Of a stretch of DNA of 64,000 bases, positions 1 through 14,642 are shown piece after piece (position 1 is the stretch's first letter; each line of letters begins with the position of its first letter). This DNA comes from Heliocidaris tuberculata (Eukaryota; Echinodermata; Echinoidea; Camarodonta; Echinometridae). The DNA is taken from assembly GCA_025618425.1 (NCBI GenBank), contig CM046851.1, forward strand, positions 9,394,307 through 9,458,306. Direction: 5' to 3'. A program made the position numbers and the translations under genes. Below the pieces are notes generated by a model, which searched no databases, had not been told where the DNA came from, and saw nothing but the letters and a program-made list of their open reading frames with translations.

Positions 1-839
1 ATCTCTTTATATCAGGGTTTTAAAAAACCTAAAAAGAAATGGGGAAAAGCAAAATTACCTTGTTATACATGTATCAGGAAGCTTGTTGTATTGGAGCTCT
101 TTATAATGGGTTCCCACTGTATGTACATGTAGTGTATCCCATGCAGAAACTTAATTTCTGTACTTTAACTTTAACCCATTGCCTACGGAAACGGATGTTA
201 ACTGTATTAATTCTTCGGGAGTTTGAGAATTCAGAAATGAACAGGTTAAGAATGATTAATGAGCAATCATTCCAAAACTGAGATATCGGTTAAAAAAAAA
301 GACGGTTATGAAACTTCATGGGCTCATTTATTTTGAAATGCTGTATTGGCGTACCAAGTTTCATAAGTTTTCATGATCAAGATCCCACGGCCTACGAAAT
401 AAAAAAAAAATATCATGTGACTACCAGAATAATGTGGGTTTTTTAGTGTAAACCCTCTCCCTATCAGAAATTCTGTACTGCTATTTACTGTGTACATGTT
501 ACTTTTACCTATTATACAGTTCAGATAGTTACATGTACACATGTTTAATTTGTCACATTCACAAATGCTATCAATCTAAGGTTTTGTATGATACATGCAG
601 ATACACATTGGTTCAACTAATGTTGGATAGATAATACATGGGGCATCCTAATAAAGAACACTTACAAAAAACTCTTGTTATAACAACATAGTTTTGCCAG
701 TCCCACTTCTTTGTATTCTATTGTTTTTTAGCCCTGATATAACAAGGTTTGGATATAACAAGGTAATTTCCTTGGTCTCAAAGAGTTTGTTACAGAGTGG
801 CTGCACTGTATTACAAAGTCATTGGCATTCAATATTTAT
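1..839. other. Non-coding, AT-rich left edge
   Basis: No exon with convincing splice sites or recognisable protein similarity was found on either strand. Short open frames here have no domain features. It is probably intron of the + strand gene whose putative last exon lies at 1200. Confidence 0.5.
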
Positions 840-1168
840 GAGGAGGCGAGTTGGCTCAGTTGATGAAGCGTCTGCCTGTCCGATCTTAAATCATGGGTTC
901 AATTCCAACCCAGGTGGATGACTGAAGCCTGCGTGGTGTGTTAACGTGCCCCTCCTGTTTCATGGATGCAGGCTAGGTTACAGTAGGAGAGCACGTTGAG
1001 AACCCACTGCACTCTTTGTAGAAGAGTAGGGGGGAAACCCTGATGATGTGTTACACCTGCACATCCCAATCATTTATACAGGGAGGAGAAACGCAAGGGT
1101 CACAGTGATTCAGTTTGCTTTTCCCCTCCCAGGCCCAGGTGACGCCAAATACATAGTAATAATAATTT
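840..1168 (+). repeat. tRNA-derived SINE
   Basis: The head at about 843-918 resembles a tRNA gene: an A-box-like TGGCTCAGTTGA and a B-box-like GGTTCAATTCC at normal spacing. It continues into a non-tRNA body of about 240 bp and ends in a short TAATAATAATTT tail. It lacks a clean cloverleaf, so it is read as a SINE and not a functional tRNA. It lies in the presumed intron just before the exon at 1200. Confidence 0.7.
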
Positions 1169-1199
1169 GTATCATGATCTGCTTTTGAACACAAACCAG

Positions 1200-1361
1200 G
1201 AGGCCAACTCCCCTCAGGGCCACCAATGGACGACGGCACGACCCAGCGGCAACAGACGAAGGCAGGGCAAGCTGACCTGTATTAAGTGCAGACGAGAGTT
1301 CTCTCCTGGAAGGCAACGGGAGTACGAGGAGCACCAGAGTAGATGTACAGAAAATTCCTGA
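1200..1361 (+). CDS. Putative terminal exon, C2HC zinc-finger C terminus
   Basis: An acceptor (ACAAACCAG) at 1191-1199 precedes an open frame starting in phase 0 at 1200 and stopping with TGA at 1359-1361. The stretch is clearly more GC-rich than its surroundings, as an exon would be. It encodes about 53 residues: a polar, basic linker followed by a compact Cys-x2-Cys-x14-His-x3-Cys motif near the C terminus, ending five residues later. A single C2HC finger at the extreme C terminus is seen in several ubiquitin-binding adaptor families (NEMO, optineurin, TANK-like), but I cannot assign this one. All upstream exons would lie left of the window. The exon could instead be a chance open frame behind the SINE. 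Confidence 0.5.
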   Translation, partial: EANSPQGHQWTTARPSGNRRRQGKLTCIKCRREFSPGRQREYEEHQSRCTENS

Positions 1362-1977
1362 ACTCCCTACACTTGAGATTTATGTAGACGATTGTTTCCA
1401 TGGTGATATTTTATACCCAAATCAAACAAAGAATGATAATTGAGAATTTTATTCTTCAATAATTCTTTGTAAACCAAGTGGCACAGAAATGGTTAAGAAT
1501 GCTTCATTAGCCATGGACATCAGTTAAAGTAGGATTTTTGTTCAATTTTGATTCATAAACATTCATGACTTCTATTTTGTGTTTTGGTTTGCAAAAAAAA
1601 TTTGTAAACATTAATTTATAAATAATTTTGATTGATAAAGAGTCAATCGCAACTTGATAATTGAACCTCTGTACTGACGAGATAGGAGTTTGTTGAGTTT
1701 GCCATTGATAGGATTTTTGATCGATACAGATCACTTGAAACTCTTAATGTACACATCATTTTACTGATTTTAGTCTTGCCGAATGTGTAGTGAGAATAAG
1801 TACAAGAACATTTTTGCCAGAATATAAGCTGGAGGACAATATCGTATTGTAATTAATGTAAATTAAAGTATTCTATCATTTTCTGTTGTATATTGCAGGC
1901 TCTTAGTTCCATTAATGTAATTAATTTTGTTCCAAATTTATTTTATGTTTTGGTAATTAACTCTTAGACAGAATATG

Positions 1978-2042
1978 GTGCGCTTAGAAACAACAGTATT
2001 AAGCGCCTAATAAATGTTATGTATTATTATTATTATTATTAT
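1978..2042 (+). repeat. LINE/SINE 3' tail with (ATT)n
   Basis: The sequence GCGCTTAGAAAC...GTATTAAGCGCC forms a small stem and is followed by AATAAATGTTATG and then (TATTAT)n. The same arrangement recurs in reverse at about 37245-37325. It is the 3' tail of a retroposon family described further among the findings. Confidence 0.6.
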
Positions 2043-2569
2043 ATTGCATGTAAAGTTAACAACTTGGAGAGTGCATTATATATTGTTCATTTACACAGTC
2101 AAAGGCTTAGAATGGCTTATGGCATATTAACTAATCCACAGAGAAAAGAGATTCATACATGTGCTTTTTGTTGTATATTCTTCCAAAAACACAGAATTCA
2201 GTTTACACCTTATCAGCATATACAGCTAACTCATTAAATGCAAAGAAGAAAAAAAAATCAAATTGATCCTTTAATTCAAAACAAGATTTTATTCATTACA
2301 TTGCAATTACCTAAAAATTGTATTTTCATTTAGAAAATAAAAACGTTATATTACTTAATTTCCTTCTACAATATAATAATTGCACTTCTGTGGATGTACT
2401 TCTGGCACTTGAATATAATACCTGAATATGAGTGTTCCTCTTTACAAATGCATAGCCACATACACAATACTGGAATGTTCACACACACAATTATACTGGA
2501 ATGTTCACACTCAATTACCATATGTGTCAAGTAGTCACTTCCTGTCTGAATGTGCAAGTGACATTATAC

Positions 2570-2570
2570 A

Positions 2571-2616
<46 letters not shown>
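2570..2616. repeat. (AT)n microsatellite
   Basis: A run of about 20 AT dinucleotides interrupts otherwise unique AT-rich DNA. Confidence 0.9.
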
Positions 2617-2619
<3 letters not shown>

Positions 2620-4227
2620 TTCTACTCAGAGCAAAAAAAGGGTACTGTTTTATCTCCCATGAAATCAGGAAAATGTTCCTATATGGTTACAAATTCATCT
2701 CTTTCACATACACCTTTTTTTTTAAACCCTTTGAATACTGTCCAAGAACTTTGCACGATGTACCAAAGTTTGGACTGAAAAAATAATACATGTATATTCC
2801 TCTTTTTTTCCTGAAATAGAAACAGGTACATATAATGAGAATATTCTCACAGTAGATATTTTATTCTCAATTCTACAATGAAAAGAAGAATTGAAACCGA
2901 AAATTTGACTTGTGAAAGTTGATTTGTGAACATTGTTTATAATCCTAGAGGCGCAAAAGGGGTTAACCCCTGAGATATTTTCTCACAATATCCATGATAT
3001 GTGATTAAATTTACTTTCAATTCATATGAATTAATAAGTTGAAATTTAAAAAAAATGACCAACCCTCATTTCATAGCAGGGCAAATGAAAAGGTGAAATA
3101 ATATTCCTTCTTTTGTGTACATTTACAATCCTCATTTGAACTATATATCATGAAATATACTTACTCTTTTTTTTTTTTTAAATTGGGAGAGCTTCAAAAT
3201 GGAGTGTTCCTTTTCCACTCATTCCATATATAAAAACTTCATTTTAGTGGTTAATATTGGTAAGAACTGAAGAAAAATATTTTAAATGGTTTTATAAAGC
3301 AAAACATGGTAATTTTACCGGTAAGTGTACATGTATTAGCAATAACATTATTATATAGTACACAGAGAAATATTGCCTTGCTATTACTCCAATATTTACT
3401 TCATTTGCATACTATATACTTTACGCCTTAAAGAGAAAATTATTTTATGAAACACCTCGTGTTTATAGCAAAAATATTTCATTGACATTTGATGTTGCAG
3501 CTAACAAAAGGATGAAAATTCTTTTAAAATCTTATACAGTTATGACAAAAATACAAAAAAATCATACTTTTTTTGATAAACATTACTGAAATACTTGAAT
3601 CATAAACTGACTCATAATTCGATTACACAAATTTGAAACATTTGTTTATTCACTTTCATGTATTTTACAAAGGAAAATATATATAGTGTATAAAATTGTA
3701 CAAACAGGTACATGTCTAGTACTTTGATTTATTATTAAAGGTCATTTGTGTGATAGTACACACATACATCATATACAAATAGCCACTCATGACATCAAAA
3801 GATTCTTTGATTGAAATATTTACTCTGAGTTCGTATCACAGGACGGAACATCAAAAGTTAACATAATGTACATTGCTAGTGATAATTGTGGAATTGTATA
3901 ATATATGTGTCCTATATGATGCATACCAGTATTATATCAATTGCTGAGAGCCAGTAGGGCATATGTTACTTTGTGATTTTGCATAGAGTTAATGCCCTTC
4001 TAACTCTCAGCATGAAATAAGATCTAATGAAGATGGTGGACAGGTAATTTAAGTAATTCACTGCTCTTTGCTTATACCTTGCTGCACTTTAAGAGGCACA
4101 GCAAAATTTATGGTGGAACAGAATTGATGGTATAAAAATATGCACATGCACTGTACATGTAGTACAAGAAACTTTTACGAATTTTGTGAGTGGATAAGGT
4201 TCACAAAATATTTAAATCACGACTGAC

Positions 4228-4462
4228 AAAACACTATGGCCCAAATTCACAAACGAGGTTTGGTTTATCCCATGGTTTAAACCCCCTCCTGGGTTTTTTT
4301 AAGCGTACGTCTGCACGTCTGCACGGAATGCAATCCAGTCATATATATTTGAGCGCGCGCTTGGGCAATGGGCGCTTATTTACGCTTATTTTAGTACGCT
4401 TATGGAGGTCTAAACCTGAATTGTGTAAACATGGTTTAAACAATTCAGGCCCTATACGTTTG
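4228..4462. repeat. Candidate MITE (GGCCC/GGGCC ends)
   Basis: The left end, GGCCCAAATTCACAAAC, is partly mirrored by the right end, where the reverse complement reads GGGCCTGAATTG. The two ends also share GGTTTAAAC-type blocks in inverted orientation. The interior is richer in CG than its flanks (GCGCGCGC, GGGCGC). It is about 235 bp long. Ends are approximate. Confidence 0.45.
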
Positions 4463-4611
4463 CAATTTGCAAAATTTCTATCTGCATAAATGTTTGTAAT
4501 TCGTGAAAGTTTCTGGCTTAACAGTAAATGCATGAGATGTAAAAGCAAAATGTCAGTGGTAAAAGACATTTCAGATGTTGAGGTATTTCAGACTTTCTTG
4601 AGAGGTCTGGT

Positions 4612-7600
4612 TCACTGTTTGTAATTCTCTGTGCTGTAGAAAGCGTCCAGGTACCCGCAAACAAATTCTGCGACGAGAGACCTGTCCGGGAGTGTGGCAG
4701 CCATCCCGTAGATTGCTGCCTGTATATCAAGATGCAATGAAACGAGTCACGGTCATAAGGAAATGAATAGCCTTTCAGATACAGAAAAATACAAAAGAGG
4801 TTTTTTACTTGAAATTTACTTTGTGAAAGCATGACAGGGAAAGGGAAATTACAAGAATTTTTAGATTACTATAAATGATTGAAGCTATTTTCAAGCTCTT
4901 ATTTGCCTTTGCTCCACTTTTAAAACCTGTATTAGGCATGACTTGCTATTCATGAATTAAAAACTAAGGAACTTGATGATTTTCTTTTGAGGGGGGGGGG
5001 GGCTACCATAACTGTTTGAGTTTCAAAATTAAATATATAATATGGATAGTTTCATTAATATAATTTAAAATTGTTAACAATTTTGATTGAAAGCTTAAGT
5101 TACCATCATTTTCAAATTGCATTTCTTGTATTCCAGAAAGCATTGTATAATTGGCGTTTCCCAGAATCTTGGCATACCCGGCCGTCAATATGATGCGAAG
5201 AATTACATACAAGACTGAATGAATCTTTCCTCTTTAAATTGGCATTGTTTTTATTTTCCTTGGACTGTAAATTTTAACCATAAACATCATGGATCTAAAC
5301 TGAACCCAAATTGTTGGTCAATACCTGTTTAGAAGATTGTTTAAAATGTTTATTATCAGTACTACATGTTAGTGAGTATGTGGAACTCATTTTTTTTAAT
5401 TTCATATTCATGGTAGATTTAGTTCTTGACTGTGTTTACATGTACATATACATGTACATAAAAATGATTAATTTTGATTATATTGTGATTTTTCTTATAT
5501 TCTACAGTCCATCCTATCACTTTTATAGGGGGTAGCCGGTGTAGGACAAGACTTTGGGCAGGCTGTGAAAAGGAAATTATAGTGCTGCCATATGGGCAGA
5601 TTTGAGTGAGAGAAACATTTCATTCTTCAATGTGATGTAAATTTTTCTTCCAGTAGTGCTTTTTTTACGTTGATAGTCAAATATACACAGATTTACTTGT
5701 TTGTTAACATTTCTGCTGCAGTTATGATATAAATCATTAAAATGCTCTATATGAAACTTAACTTTCTCTGTAAGATGATTTGTGTTGCTTTTTTTGCTTC
5801 AGTAAGGATGAGACTGGAGTCATATTTTGGTTAATGAAGCCTAGTTTGTTTGTGTTTTTTGATCTCCACTGCTCTCTTTGACCCGTGATCAGACTTCAGG
5901 ATATTGCTATTAATTTATCCTGCCTAAGGAGGCTCTTTAGAAGGTACTTTGAAAGATTTTCATTTTGATGTACCTTCATCAGCTATGAACTTATATAACA
6001 TAGCTAACCGAAACTTGATGGCACGTAAAAATGCAGGAAAGACGCATATGACAAAATTATTAAAAATGAAAATTTTATTTCATAGAGGCAGAACCAAAAT
6101 ATTAGCATGTAGAATTAGTAACGCTAAATAATATGAAAAATTTTATTGAGGTATGTCTGAATCTAATTTTAGAAGCACAGTTAAAACTAGCAATTTTCCT
6201 CTCTGTGTCTTTCCTGCGCCATTGCGTTTCACTAAGCTACCTAAATAGATGGCCCTTTTTGACCTTTTGACCTTCAAATAGATGGCCTTTGACCTGAGGG
6301 TGAATACTGACTGCCCATGCTTATAATGCCTTCTGACTTGGCATGGGGCCTTTCATGATCTTGGCTGTAAATTTCTTGACATCAGCTGTAACTGGAAATC
6401 AGTGTATAACCTTTTGACCCTTTGACCTTCAGGTGAATGTCATCTACTCATGCTTACCATTCCCTCTGCCTTGGCGTTAGGGTCTTTCATGATCTCGGCT
6501 GTGCATTCCTTGATGTCGGCTATTAACTGATTGGCTGTCTCCTTGTGGAGTAGATCAGTTACAGTTAGACATAGACTGGTAGAGGAAGAGAAAAGAATGA
6601 ATGACTGACTGCCGATCTACTGTCATGGAATGAACTACCACTGGAACATAATTTTGAAAGAAATATATAGTAGTGTCCTCATCAATGGTCACAACATTGT
6701 TTTACTTGAGGACCTTGAGTTAAATATTCCAACACAAAAATACATCATCACTGAAAATATTTATACCATATATGTTTATATATAATACGCTAAGGATTTG
6801 GGGTCTTTTTTTGTGTTCGAATAGGCGCCTCCCCTGGCTCTTTAGGTCCCCACCTTTTGGTACCCACGGGCGGGGAATAGTCCCCAGAAGTGCCGTCCAT
6901 ATTTCATAAATTCATTTTTAAACATTGAATTTCCGGAGGGAGTAATATTTCTGTCGATGGAACAGCTCACTGTCGTAGCACGGAAAAAGTACCTTCTGTT
7001 ATGCCCCCAACCCATACCGATTACTTGTGGAGGGGAGAAACTTCATTGGTGTATTGCCAAAGAACAACGTGACGTATTCTCCAAGGCCATATCCGCATGT
7101 GTATATTGGCTTCAGTGTATACAACACACATGTTATTTGTTCGCACATGTACATGTACTGCTCCATGTACTATTTTGTAGCTTCGTGGTTACATAACAGT
7201 TTAGTGCGTGTGTAAATCTATGGTTTCACGGCGGGGGGGGGGGGGGGGGGGGGGGACATGTCTCATTGAAGCCGGTACACGTACATGAAAACGGATAAAA
7301 AGGGTACCTTTTCAACAATAAGCGCATAACCCGGATTACGCGTTTAGGGTATCAAAAAAGCAAAAATCAAGAACAAGAAAAAGGGTAGCAAATTCAGAGA
7401 TGATAGATCTGCGAAGGGGGGGGGGATATAGTTCGGTAGTGTGTTCCAAAGTAGGTTAAATTTCTTTTACAGTTCCTTTTTGGCTAAAAAGAGGTCTATG
7501 ATGATGATGTAATCCTCAAATAGGATGTAAAATACCTTAAGCAAGATATAAAATCGCCGTTAATAATGGTATAAAAATCAGAGATAGACGGGTTTCCCTG

Positions 7601-10600
7601 TTTAGAGTATCAAAATCTGCTGCTACTGCAATCTGCTTTTTAATTCAGCAAGTAATTTACGCGGATGATGTACAGGTCTCAATGAGACATCCAGGGGGGG
7701 GGGGGGGGATGGTCGTCGCAATCGATTCGGATCGATTCTGGTGCCCGTAAACTTTTCTGCCTTTTATTTGTGAAAATTCGGCTCCTTTGGAAGTTTGATT
7801 TTTGTAAGCATTCCATTACTTTATAAATTGAACTTTCAGGGTTTTTTGTTTGTTTGTTTGTTTGTTTGTTGGTGTTTTTTTTGGGGGGGGGAGGGGGCTG
7901 TTTCTTAGTTGAACTTAATTCTTTCTGTGATACAGTTGTTTTGTTTGTTTGTTTTGTTTTTGTTTTTTTTGTGGGGGTTGATGTTCAATGAGACAGGGTG
8001 AAGCTGGGATGAACATGTAACTGTTAGATGTATAAAAAAAAAGGGGGGGATTTCGGCCACTTCATATTTTAGGACTCTTTATTTCACTTAGAAATATCGG
8101 TTGCCACGGTGTAAAGAAGGAGCCCCCCCCCCCCCCCATCAAAATTTCCTTCGAAAATATTTCCAATATGATATGAATACGTATAGGATACTAACCCTCG
8201 CGCTGGGGGTGACGGGAGGCCGATGGGGTGGGGGAGGGGGTACGGTAGGGAAAGGTCAATCCGTCGGTCCTCCCAAGACTTATAAGGGGGCCATAATCCC
8301 CCTGAAAAGAAAATGACAATAAATTCATTTTTTTTCTAATTTTTGCATCCTTTACGTGGGACGTACCGCTAATTATGCATGTTATGTTTTTATGGCCTTA
8401 ATTTCTCTGAGTATTAAACCACAGAAACATGGCAAGATCAAATCGCTCACTCTAGCTCTATTCATGGATATACTATTCCAACATAATTATATCCATACTC
8501 TGTGTGCGAGAATCCCGCCCAGGTGTAAATGAGATCGTGTGTCATCCACAGTCCACAGGACCGACGTAACATAAATAAATATCATTATTCAGTCATTCAT
8601 AAAGTAAAACAATCGTCATTTAGTCTTCATCAAGATGAAAATGTATTTTCTTCAGAACTCATGCAAGATTTGGATAAATAACACATACTTACATGTTGTA
8701 AATACTTCTTTGTAAAAAAAAAATAACACTTTACCGGACTTTTTTCTTTATTCACTTGATTATTGTGACAAATATACGGTACTGTGATTAATCACAGCTA
8801 GCTTCAGCTAGTACATGTATAATATCATAATTATCATATTATTTACCCTGAAGGATTCTGCACTGTATACATCTGCCATCCTTTATCCGTCAGGCTCGTC
8901 CCTAAGCGGAAGACGTCAAAATCATTGGATGCAATCGTCACTGCACTAACCTTTGGCTGGCCAATCACACACAGTCCTGGAATCTCCCTCACTCTGTGTT
9001 ATGAACAAGAGAAATTGCATTGTGCATCAATGGTTCAAGATTCACCCACTTCACTGGGAAATTATGTTGCATATTTGACTGAATTTTGTTGAAATTGTGT
9101 TCATTTTGCATCTATTCTCTTTGCAGAGGTGCATTCAGAAATTTATACACAGAATCCCCCTCAGCAGGAGAGGTGCAACAATCAGAATCGGTTAATGAAG
9201 AATTGCATTAGATTTCTGGAGTTGCATTGAATTGCAACTCTTCATGCAAGATGCGTCACATACTTTTCTAACCATGAATAAATAAGAGATTCATGTCATT
9301 TTCTCAACAGATTCCTTTAGTGGTTTTGATACATGTATCTCTGTCTGCATGCTGGAAGTACAGAGCCGTACATAAGGCCTCTTGAACAGAAATGCAACTG
9401 AACTCACCCAGCTACTGATAAAACTCCGTTATTGAGGGACTGCATTGTAAAGTTTGAGCTACATTGGATAACAAGGTTTGCTGCACCAAAGGAGTCAGAC
9501 CCCTTTTTTTTACCATAAATAATGTTTGATGTACATGTACATGTATGTATGTACCTTTTCTCAATAGATTCCCTTGTTTTGATAACTCTATCTGCATGTT
9601 GTATGTATCCGTCTAAGCCTTGTAGCATGAGAGAAGCCCAAGCCGTAGCTACCACAGCACCAGATCGAGTTCCTGTAACAGAAAAGAGAGCATGATGGGA
9701 GAAACAACCACTGAATATAATTATGATTTTTTTTTAATATTTTACTTCATAGCTAAGAAAGCAAGTACATGTACTTACAGCCAGGGGGTCTATGGCTTTC
9801 TGTCCTACATGTATCAATAGCATACCAAAAGGCAGTAGAGCACCGACTTGATTCTGAACCCAGCACCTCACATTTATGAGACCAATGCTTAACCACTGAG
9901 CCATCACACCATCTCAGTATCGTGTCATATATGCATGCCTTGACTTCACCAATGCCAACACTCACAAAAGAATATTGACATGCAAGCATAAAAAGATAAC
10001 AGGATAAGTTTGTTTTGTTTTTTATTGACAGATAAACTGCTTGCTTCTTCTTTCTTCAATTTACTGTATCTCGTACAAAATTTTACATTTAGTGCATTTT
10101 TACTTGATAAGTATGTCATGGAAAACCGACATTTATATTTTTGCATTGCAGTCCTGAATTATCTTCTTTATTTAGATGAATATCAATAAAATAGATTTAG
10201 GAATTGGATTTCATTGGGATGGGGAGGAAAGTCCACGTACCTGCTAACGTTGGGGATGCATAGATCCCACCGACCCAGTCTGTTGAAACGAAGAACTGCC
10301 CCTGACGATACTTCCGATCACTGTACATTATAACCGAGCTTCCCTTAGGTGCTTTGCCATACTGCATCAGTATGTATACAAATAATGCATAAAACAAGAC
10401 AACAAGGACAAAACATCTAGAATATGCAGTTCATTTACCCTAAAAATATGATGTGAACTGGAATGATCTTGTATGATGGCTAGTGCATTAACCATTGCTG
10501 TTTGGATTGTTGGATTATTTGATTTGAATAATATTCAATATATTTATTATCATGAAGGTGGCAAGAGGAAACCAATTAAATGAATTGAAGGCAATGTAAA

Positions 10601-13600
10601 TTTGCTCAGAACACCTATGGGGTTAGAGTATGATATCTGTCAAAATATTTCTTTTGTACAAGGGATATTGCAGCACATACTTGAATCTTATAAAGGCCTG
10701 AGAGTACACCAGTGTAGGGACAAGTCAGATACAAAAACAGGACAAAAATCAATACATAGTCTTTGTAAACAATAGCCCCTTTCCCTTAGCTTAGCTAGTC
10801 AATGGAAGGAGTTGTTTGCATCTTAATAAACTACGCCAAACCATGAAAGGAGAGATGAGAACACCAAACAATAACACAAGAAGGGCGGATGTCACAAGAA
10901 AATAAACAGGATGCAAGGGTAGAGATGTGTATCAAGTTCATGTCAAAGGCAAAGTATCCAAATGACTTCAATTTCTCTCTTTATCTCCCTTCACTTGTCT
11001 TACCTTGTGTAGATCAGCTGATATACTGGTGATTCCTGCCACGCTGAAGTCTGCAGGGGGTAAGTCATGACCCCCTAGCCTCAGGAATGGATACAAGAAC
11101 CCACCCATGCACATGTCTATGTGAACAGGAATACTGTACTTTACGCCAAGCTGGGATTAAAAACAATGACAAACATTCATGAAAAATATACATGTATCCA
11201 GTGGCGGATACAGGCAGGGGCGCCAAGGGCGCCCCCCCCCCCCTTTAAATTTTCTGTTTTGTGATTTTTACCGTGGGAGGAGGGATACCCCCCTCCCACC
11301 CTCTCTGTTCCCCCCCCCCCCCCCATTTTAAATTCCTTGATCCGCCACTGTATATCTTTGACAAAACATTCTTTACACAATGGCTTGATAACCCATCAAA
11401 AAGACAGATAGATATCAGATCGAATACTTGCAATTACAGGAAATATACAAATTTGCACAAAGAATTGACAGAAATTTGTTATAACAAAATTTAAGTGTCA
11501 GAAATCATGAATATTAGACTAAAACTTCGAAAATTTAAGTGAATTTATATTTTTACATTGAATTTGCAACAGATTGTATGAACAAGGTATAATCTGTGAT
11601 ATGATATAAAAGTGATTAAAGTGCAGCGTTTATCTCACCTTGGCAACTTCTGTGATTGGATCAATAATACCATGAGGAAAGCATGGACCAGAGACAACCA
11701 TCATACAAGTGTTCTTGTTTATCATCTTCTTCATGGCCTATTATTGTCAAGAAAAGAAAAAAAAGAACCATTTTTTAAAATTGTGTCATACAATGAATTC
11801 AGTTTGACCATTTCAAGGCTTTCAGTTACAAAAACTTTACTTTTAAAACTGCTTCATTACAACAAAAAATAGTTTCGCATTCAGTACCACATGAATGTGT
11901 TTTTTTTATGAAAGAAGTAGTATATTATGATTTTAGGGTCAATTATAGTGCAATACCAAAATCATGAACATTATAATAATAATAATGAACCATTGTTGTA
12001 TAGCACATATCATGTTATAATATAACGTCTCTATGCGCTTCCAAAGGGTTTGAATATCATTACCCCGGCTTTAACTCCGGCTGCCGTAATCAGTGCACAG
12101 TGCATTTCAAGGAATAAATCCTGCCAGGTACCCATTTAACACCTGGGTAGAGAGTGGCAAATATAGAATAATGTCTTGCCAAAAGCCTCTAGTGCCGAGC
12201 TGAGATTTTCAAGATCTAAACTGAAGAAATCAATGACCCTCGAATCATTTCTCTAATCAAGTCATCTTAATCCTGAAATTTAAAAATATATATATTAATC
12301 TTAAATTAATCGTAACATTTGATTAAAAATATCTTTATTATTATTAAATCAAGCAGAATGTAAATCACGCTTTAACAACAAGAGTGTGTGTCCCTTTAAC
12401 CCTTTCAGGACAGGAATTATTCAAGGGCTAAATTGATCACATTTTGTTCTTCAAATTGGCAACAATTTTTTCTTTTAGTGCTACAAGGTGCTAATAAGGT
12501 GTAAAATCTTTTTAATTAATATACATGGTTACAAACTCTGTCAAAGAGTTCAAAAAAAATTGCCAGTTTTAATAAAAACAATGATTTTGAACCTCTCATT
12601 GTGTTGCCAATTTAAGAATTTCAAAGATTATTCTCTTTTTTTTAATTCTTAGCATCAAACAGAATATGGTCATCAAGCAAAAATGGACATAGTTTTTGCA
12701 GAAATTTTTGCTCTTTCTACTCATGTATCTGATATATTTTTTAGAGATCTGAATCAAAAGTTATTGAGCCAAACCACAAAATGTGGTCAATTGTCTCGAA
12801 AGGGTTCAGTAGCTAACCTTCACATCAGCTTCATAAGTAGTCTTGTTCAGAGGAGTTCTCACAATCCTCATCCGAAATAGATGAGCTGCTTTCTCAAAAG
12901 CTGCATGACCAGAGTCTGGAAGGATGCTACATGTAGCAGAAACAAAAGTCAAAGATGAAAAATAAATAATATATTACATGAATTAAGTTTTATGAAAAAA
13001 TTATATTGTTGTCAGCAAAGGCAGGTATTGTTGTCCAATGTCTTATTTTATGTCATGCTATAATTTTAAAATAATTTTTTTTAGTGTAGGTTCAATTTAT
13101 GCAATTTTCAATGACAAATTTTTAACATTTATATGCAATAAAATATAATTCCTTAAGTCCTTCTGTACTGCAGTGGGCAATGAATCCTGCCAAAGCATTT
13201 GAATATCACCATATATGTTTGGACTAAGAATAGAAATAATTTTTGGGGTCGTTTTTAGAACAAAAAGAGTTTGTTCACATGGAAGATATTCTATGCCAGA
13301 CTCAGCAGTTGACATAAAGACATATTGACATCCACACTTGATATTTCAAAGTTCATTTATGATAACCAGTTGTAAACTTAGTAGTAGAGAAGGGTTTAAC
13401 GATGTATGACAGTAAGGTATAGTAAATGGTACAGTGAAACCAGTGTACATGAAGACCATTTGAGGGAGATAAGAAACACCTTTACAGACAGGTGGTCTTT
13501 CTATACAGGTGGTGCCTAAGCATAATTGACAGTATGAAATATAAACAACTCTTACATTTCTGGTCTACGAACACCTCTAGCGGCTGCATACTCTCTGTAG

Positions 13601-14600
13601 GCCAGACAGGCTAGCAAGATACTCTCCGTTCCTCCAGATGTGGTCTATCATGGATCAAGAAGATATTCAGTTATCAACTTTCTTGATTTCCATCTAGCAC
13701 ACTTTCAGTTTTCTTTACAGAAAGTTCGCTGATTCTTTCAGTTTGAAGCAAATTAGTGACAAAATAGCTGAATTTACTTTTCATAGCTTATTCAGGTGAG
13801 TTGCATTTCACCTTCAATGACAATTAGGATATTGAATGACACTTTTAAGACATGCATACACTTGTTTTTGTTTGAGAGCATCTGTTTAGTCCAAGGTCAC
13901 TTTGGCTGTACAATATACATCCTTTAATGGTCAGTTATATGTAGGATAATTATTATCTGACCTTTTGGAAATTTGTGGTTTCTGGTCTGACTGATCCTAC
14001 TTCCTCGTAGCATTGCATTTGGGTTAGGACCATGTTTCCCACTGAACCAATGGGACAAAGAATCAAGCAATCATATGACTATTAAACGGGTCTAAATGGA
14101 CATAAGACCGTTGCGATTTAGGAATGAATGCCTAGAGGATAAACCTTTCTATCTTGCAATATTAACCTGTTGACTACTGAATTCTTTAACTCTCATAGGC
14201 TTAATACAGGAGCCATCCAGTTCCCGTAGTCTATGGGTTAATGATAAAAGTCACAATCCTAATAAACTATAGTAGATGTTCCTTGAAGAGGCTCCTCATC
14301 CAATTGGTAGAGGTGATTAGAACAAATTTCCTGATTACACAAAGTATAGTAGATTTTTAGTTTTGACAGGATAGAAGGAAAGTTCTAGGAGAGTGAACTT
14401 ACAGTTCCACAGGACTCTGGTCCTCCTCTGAAGATATCACAGCACATGGCCACAATCTCTGCCTCCATTTTCCTTGCTCCAGGAAACACACCTGGCTGAA
14501 GTAGATTGGAGCTACAAAACATCTCAAAGATCTGCAGTACAAAAGAAATAAGGAATTAGGAGGAATGTTGATGATGATGATAATAATAATAATAATAATG

Positions 14601-14642
<42 letters not shown>

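Larger units (their letters stand above)
1362..4611. other. Intergenic between zinc-finger exon and lyase copy A
   Basis: Presumed 3' UTRs of two converging genes plus repeats. It holds a LINE/SINE-type tail at about 1978-2042, an (AT)n run at about 2570-2616, a 67-bp imperfect hairpin at about 3945-4011 (GCTGAGAG...CTCTCAGC) and a likely small MITE at about 4228-4462. A minus-strand AATAAA occurs near 3727 and could serve copy A, but nothing proves its use. No further coding region was found. Confidence 0.5.

Noticed and set aside
840..920. Possible tRNA genes (also at 9780-9945, 15100-15168, 26220-26250 and 55570-55640)
   Set aside because: A- and B-box-like words are present, but the stems do not pair properly and SINE bodies follow, so these are SINE heads.
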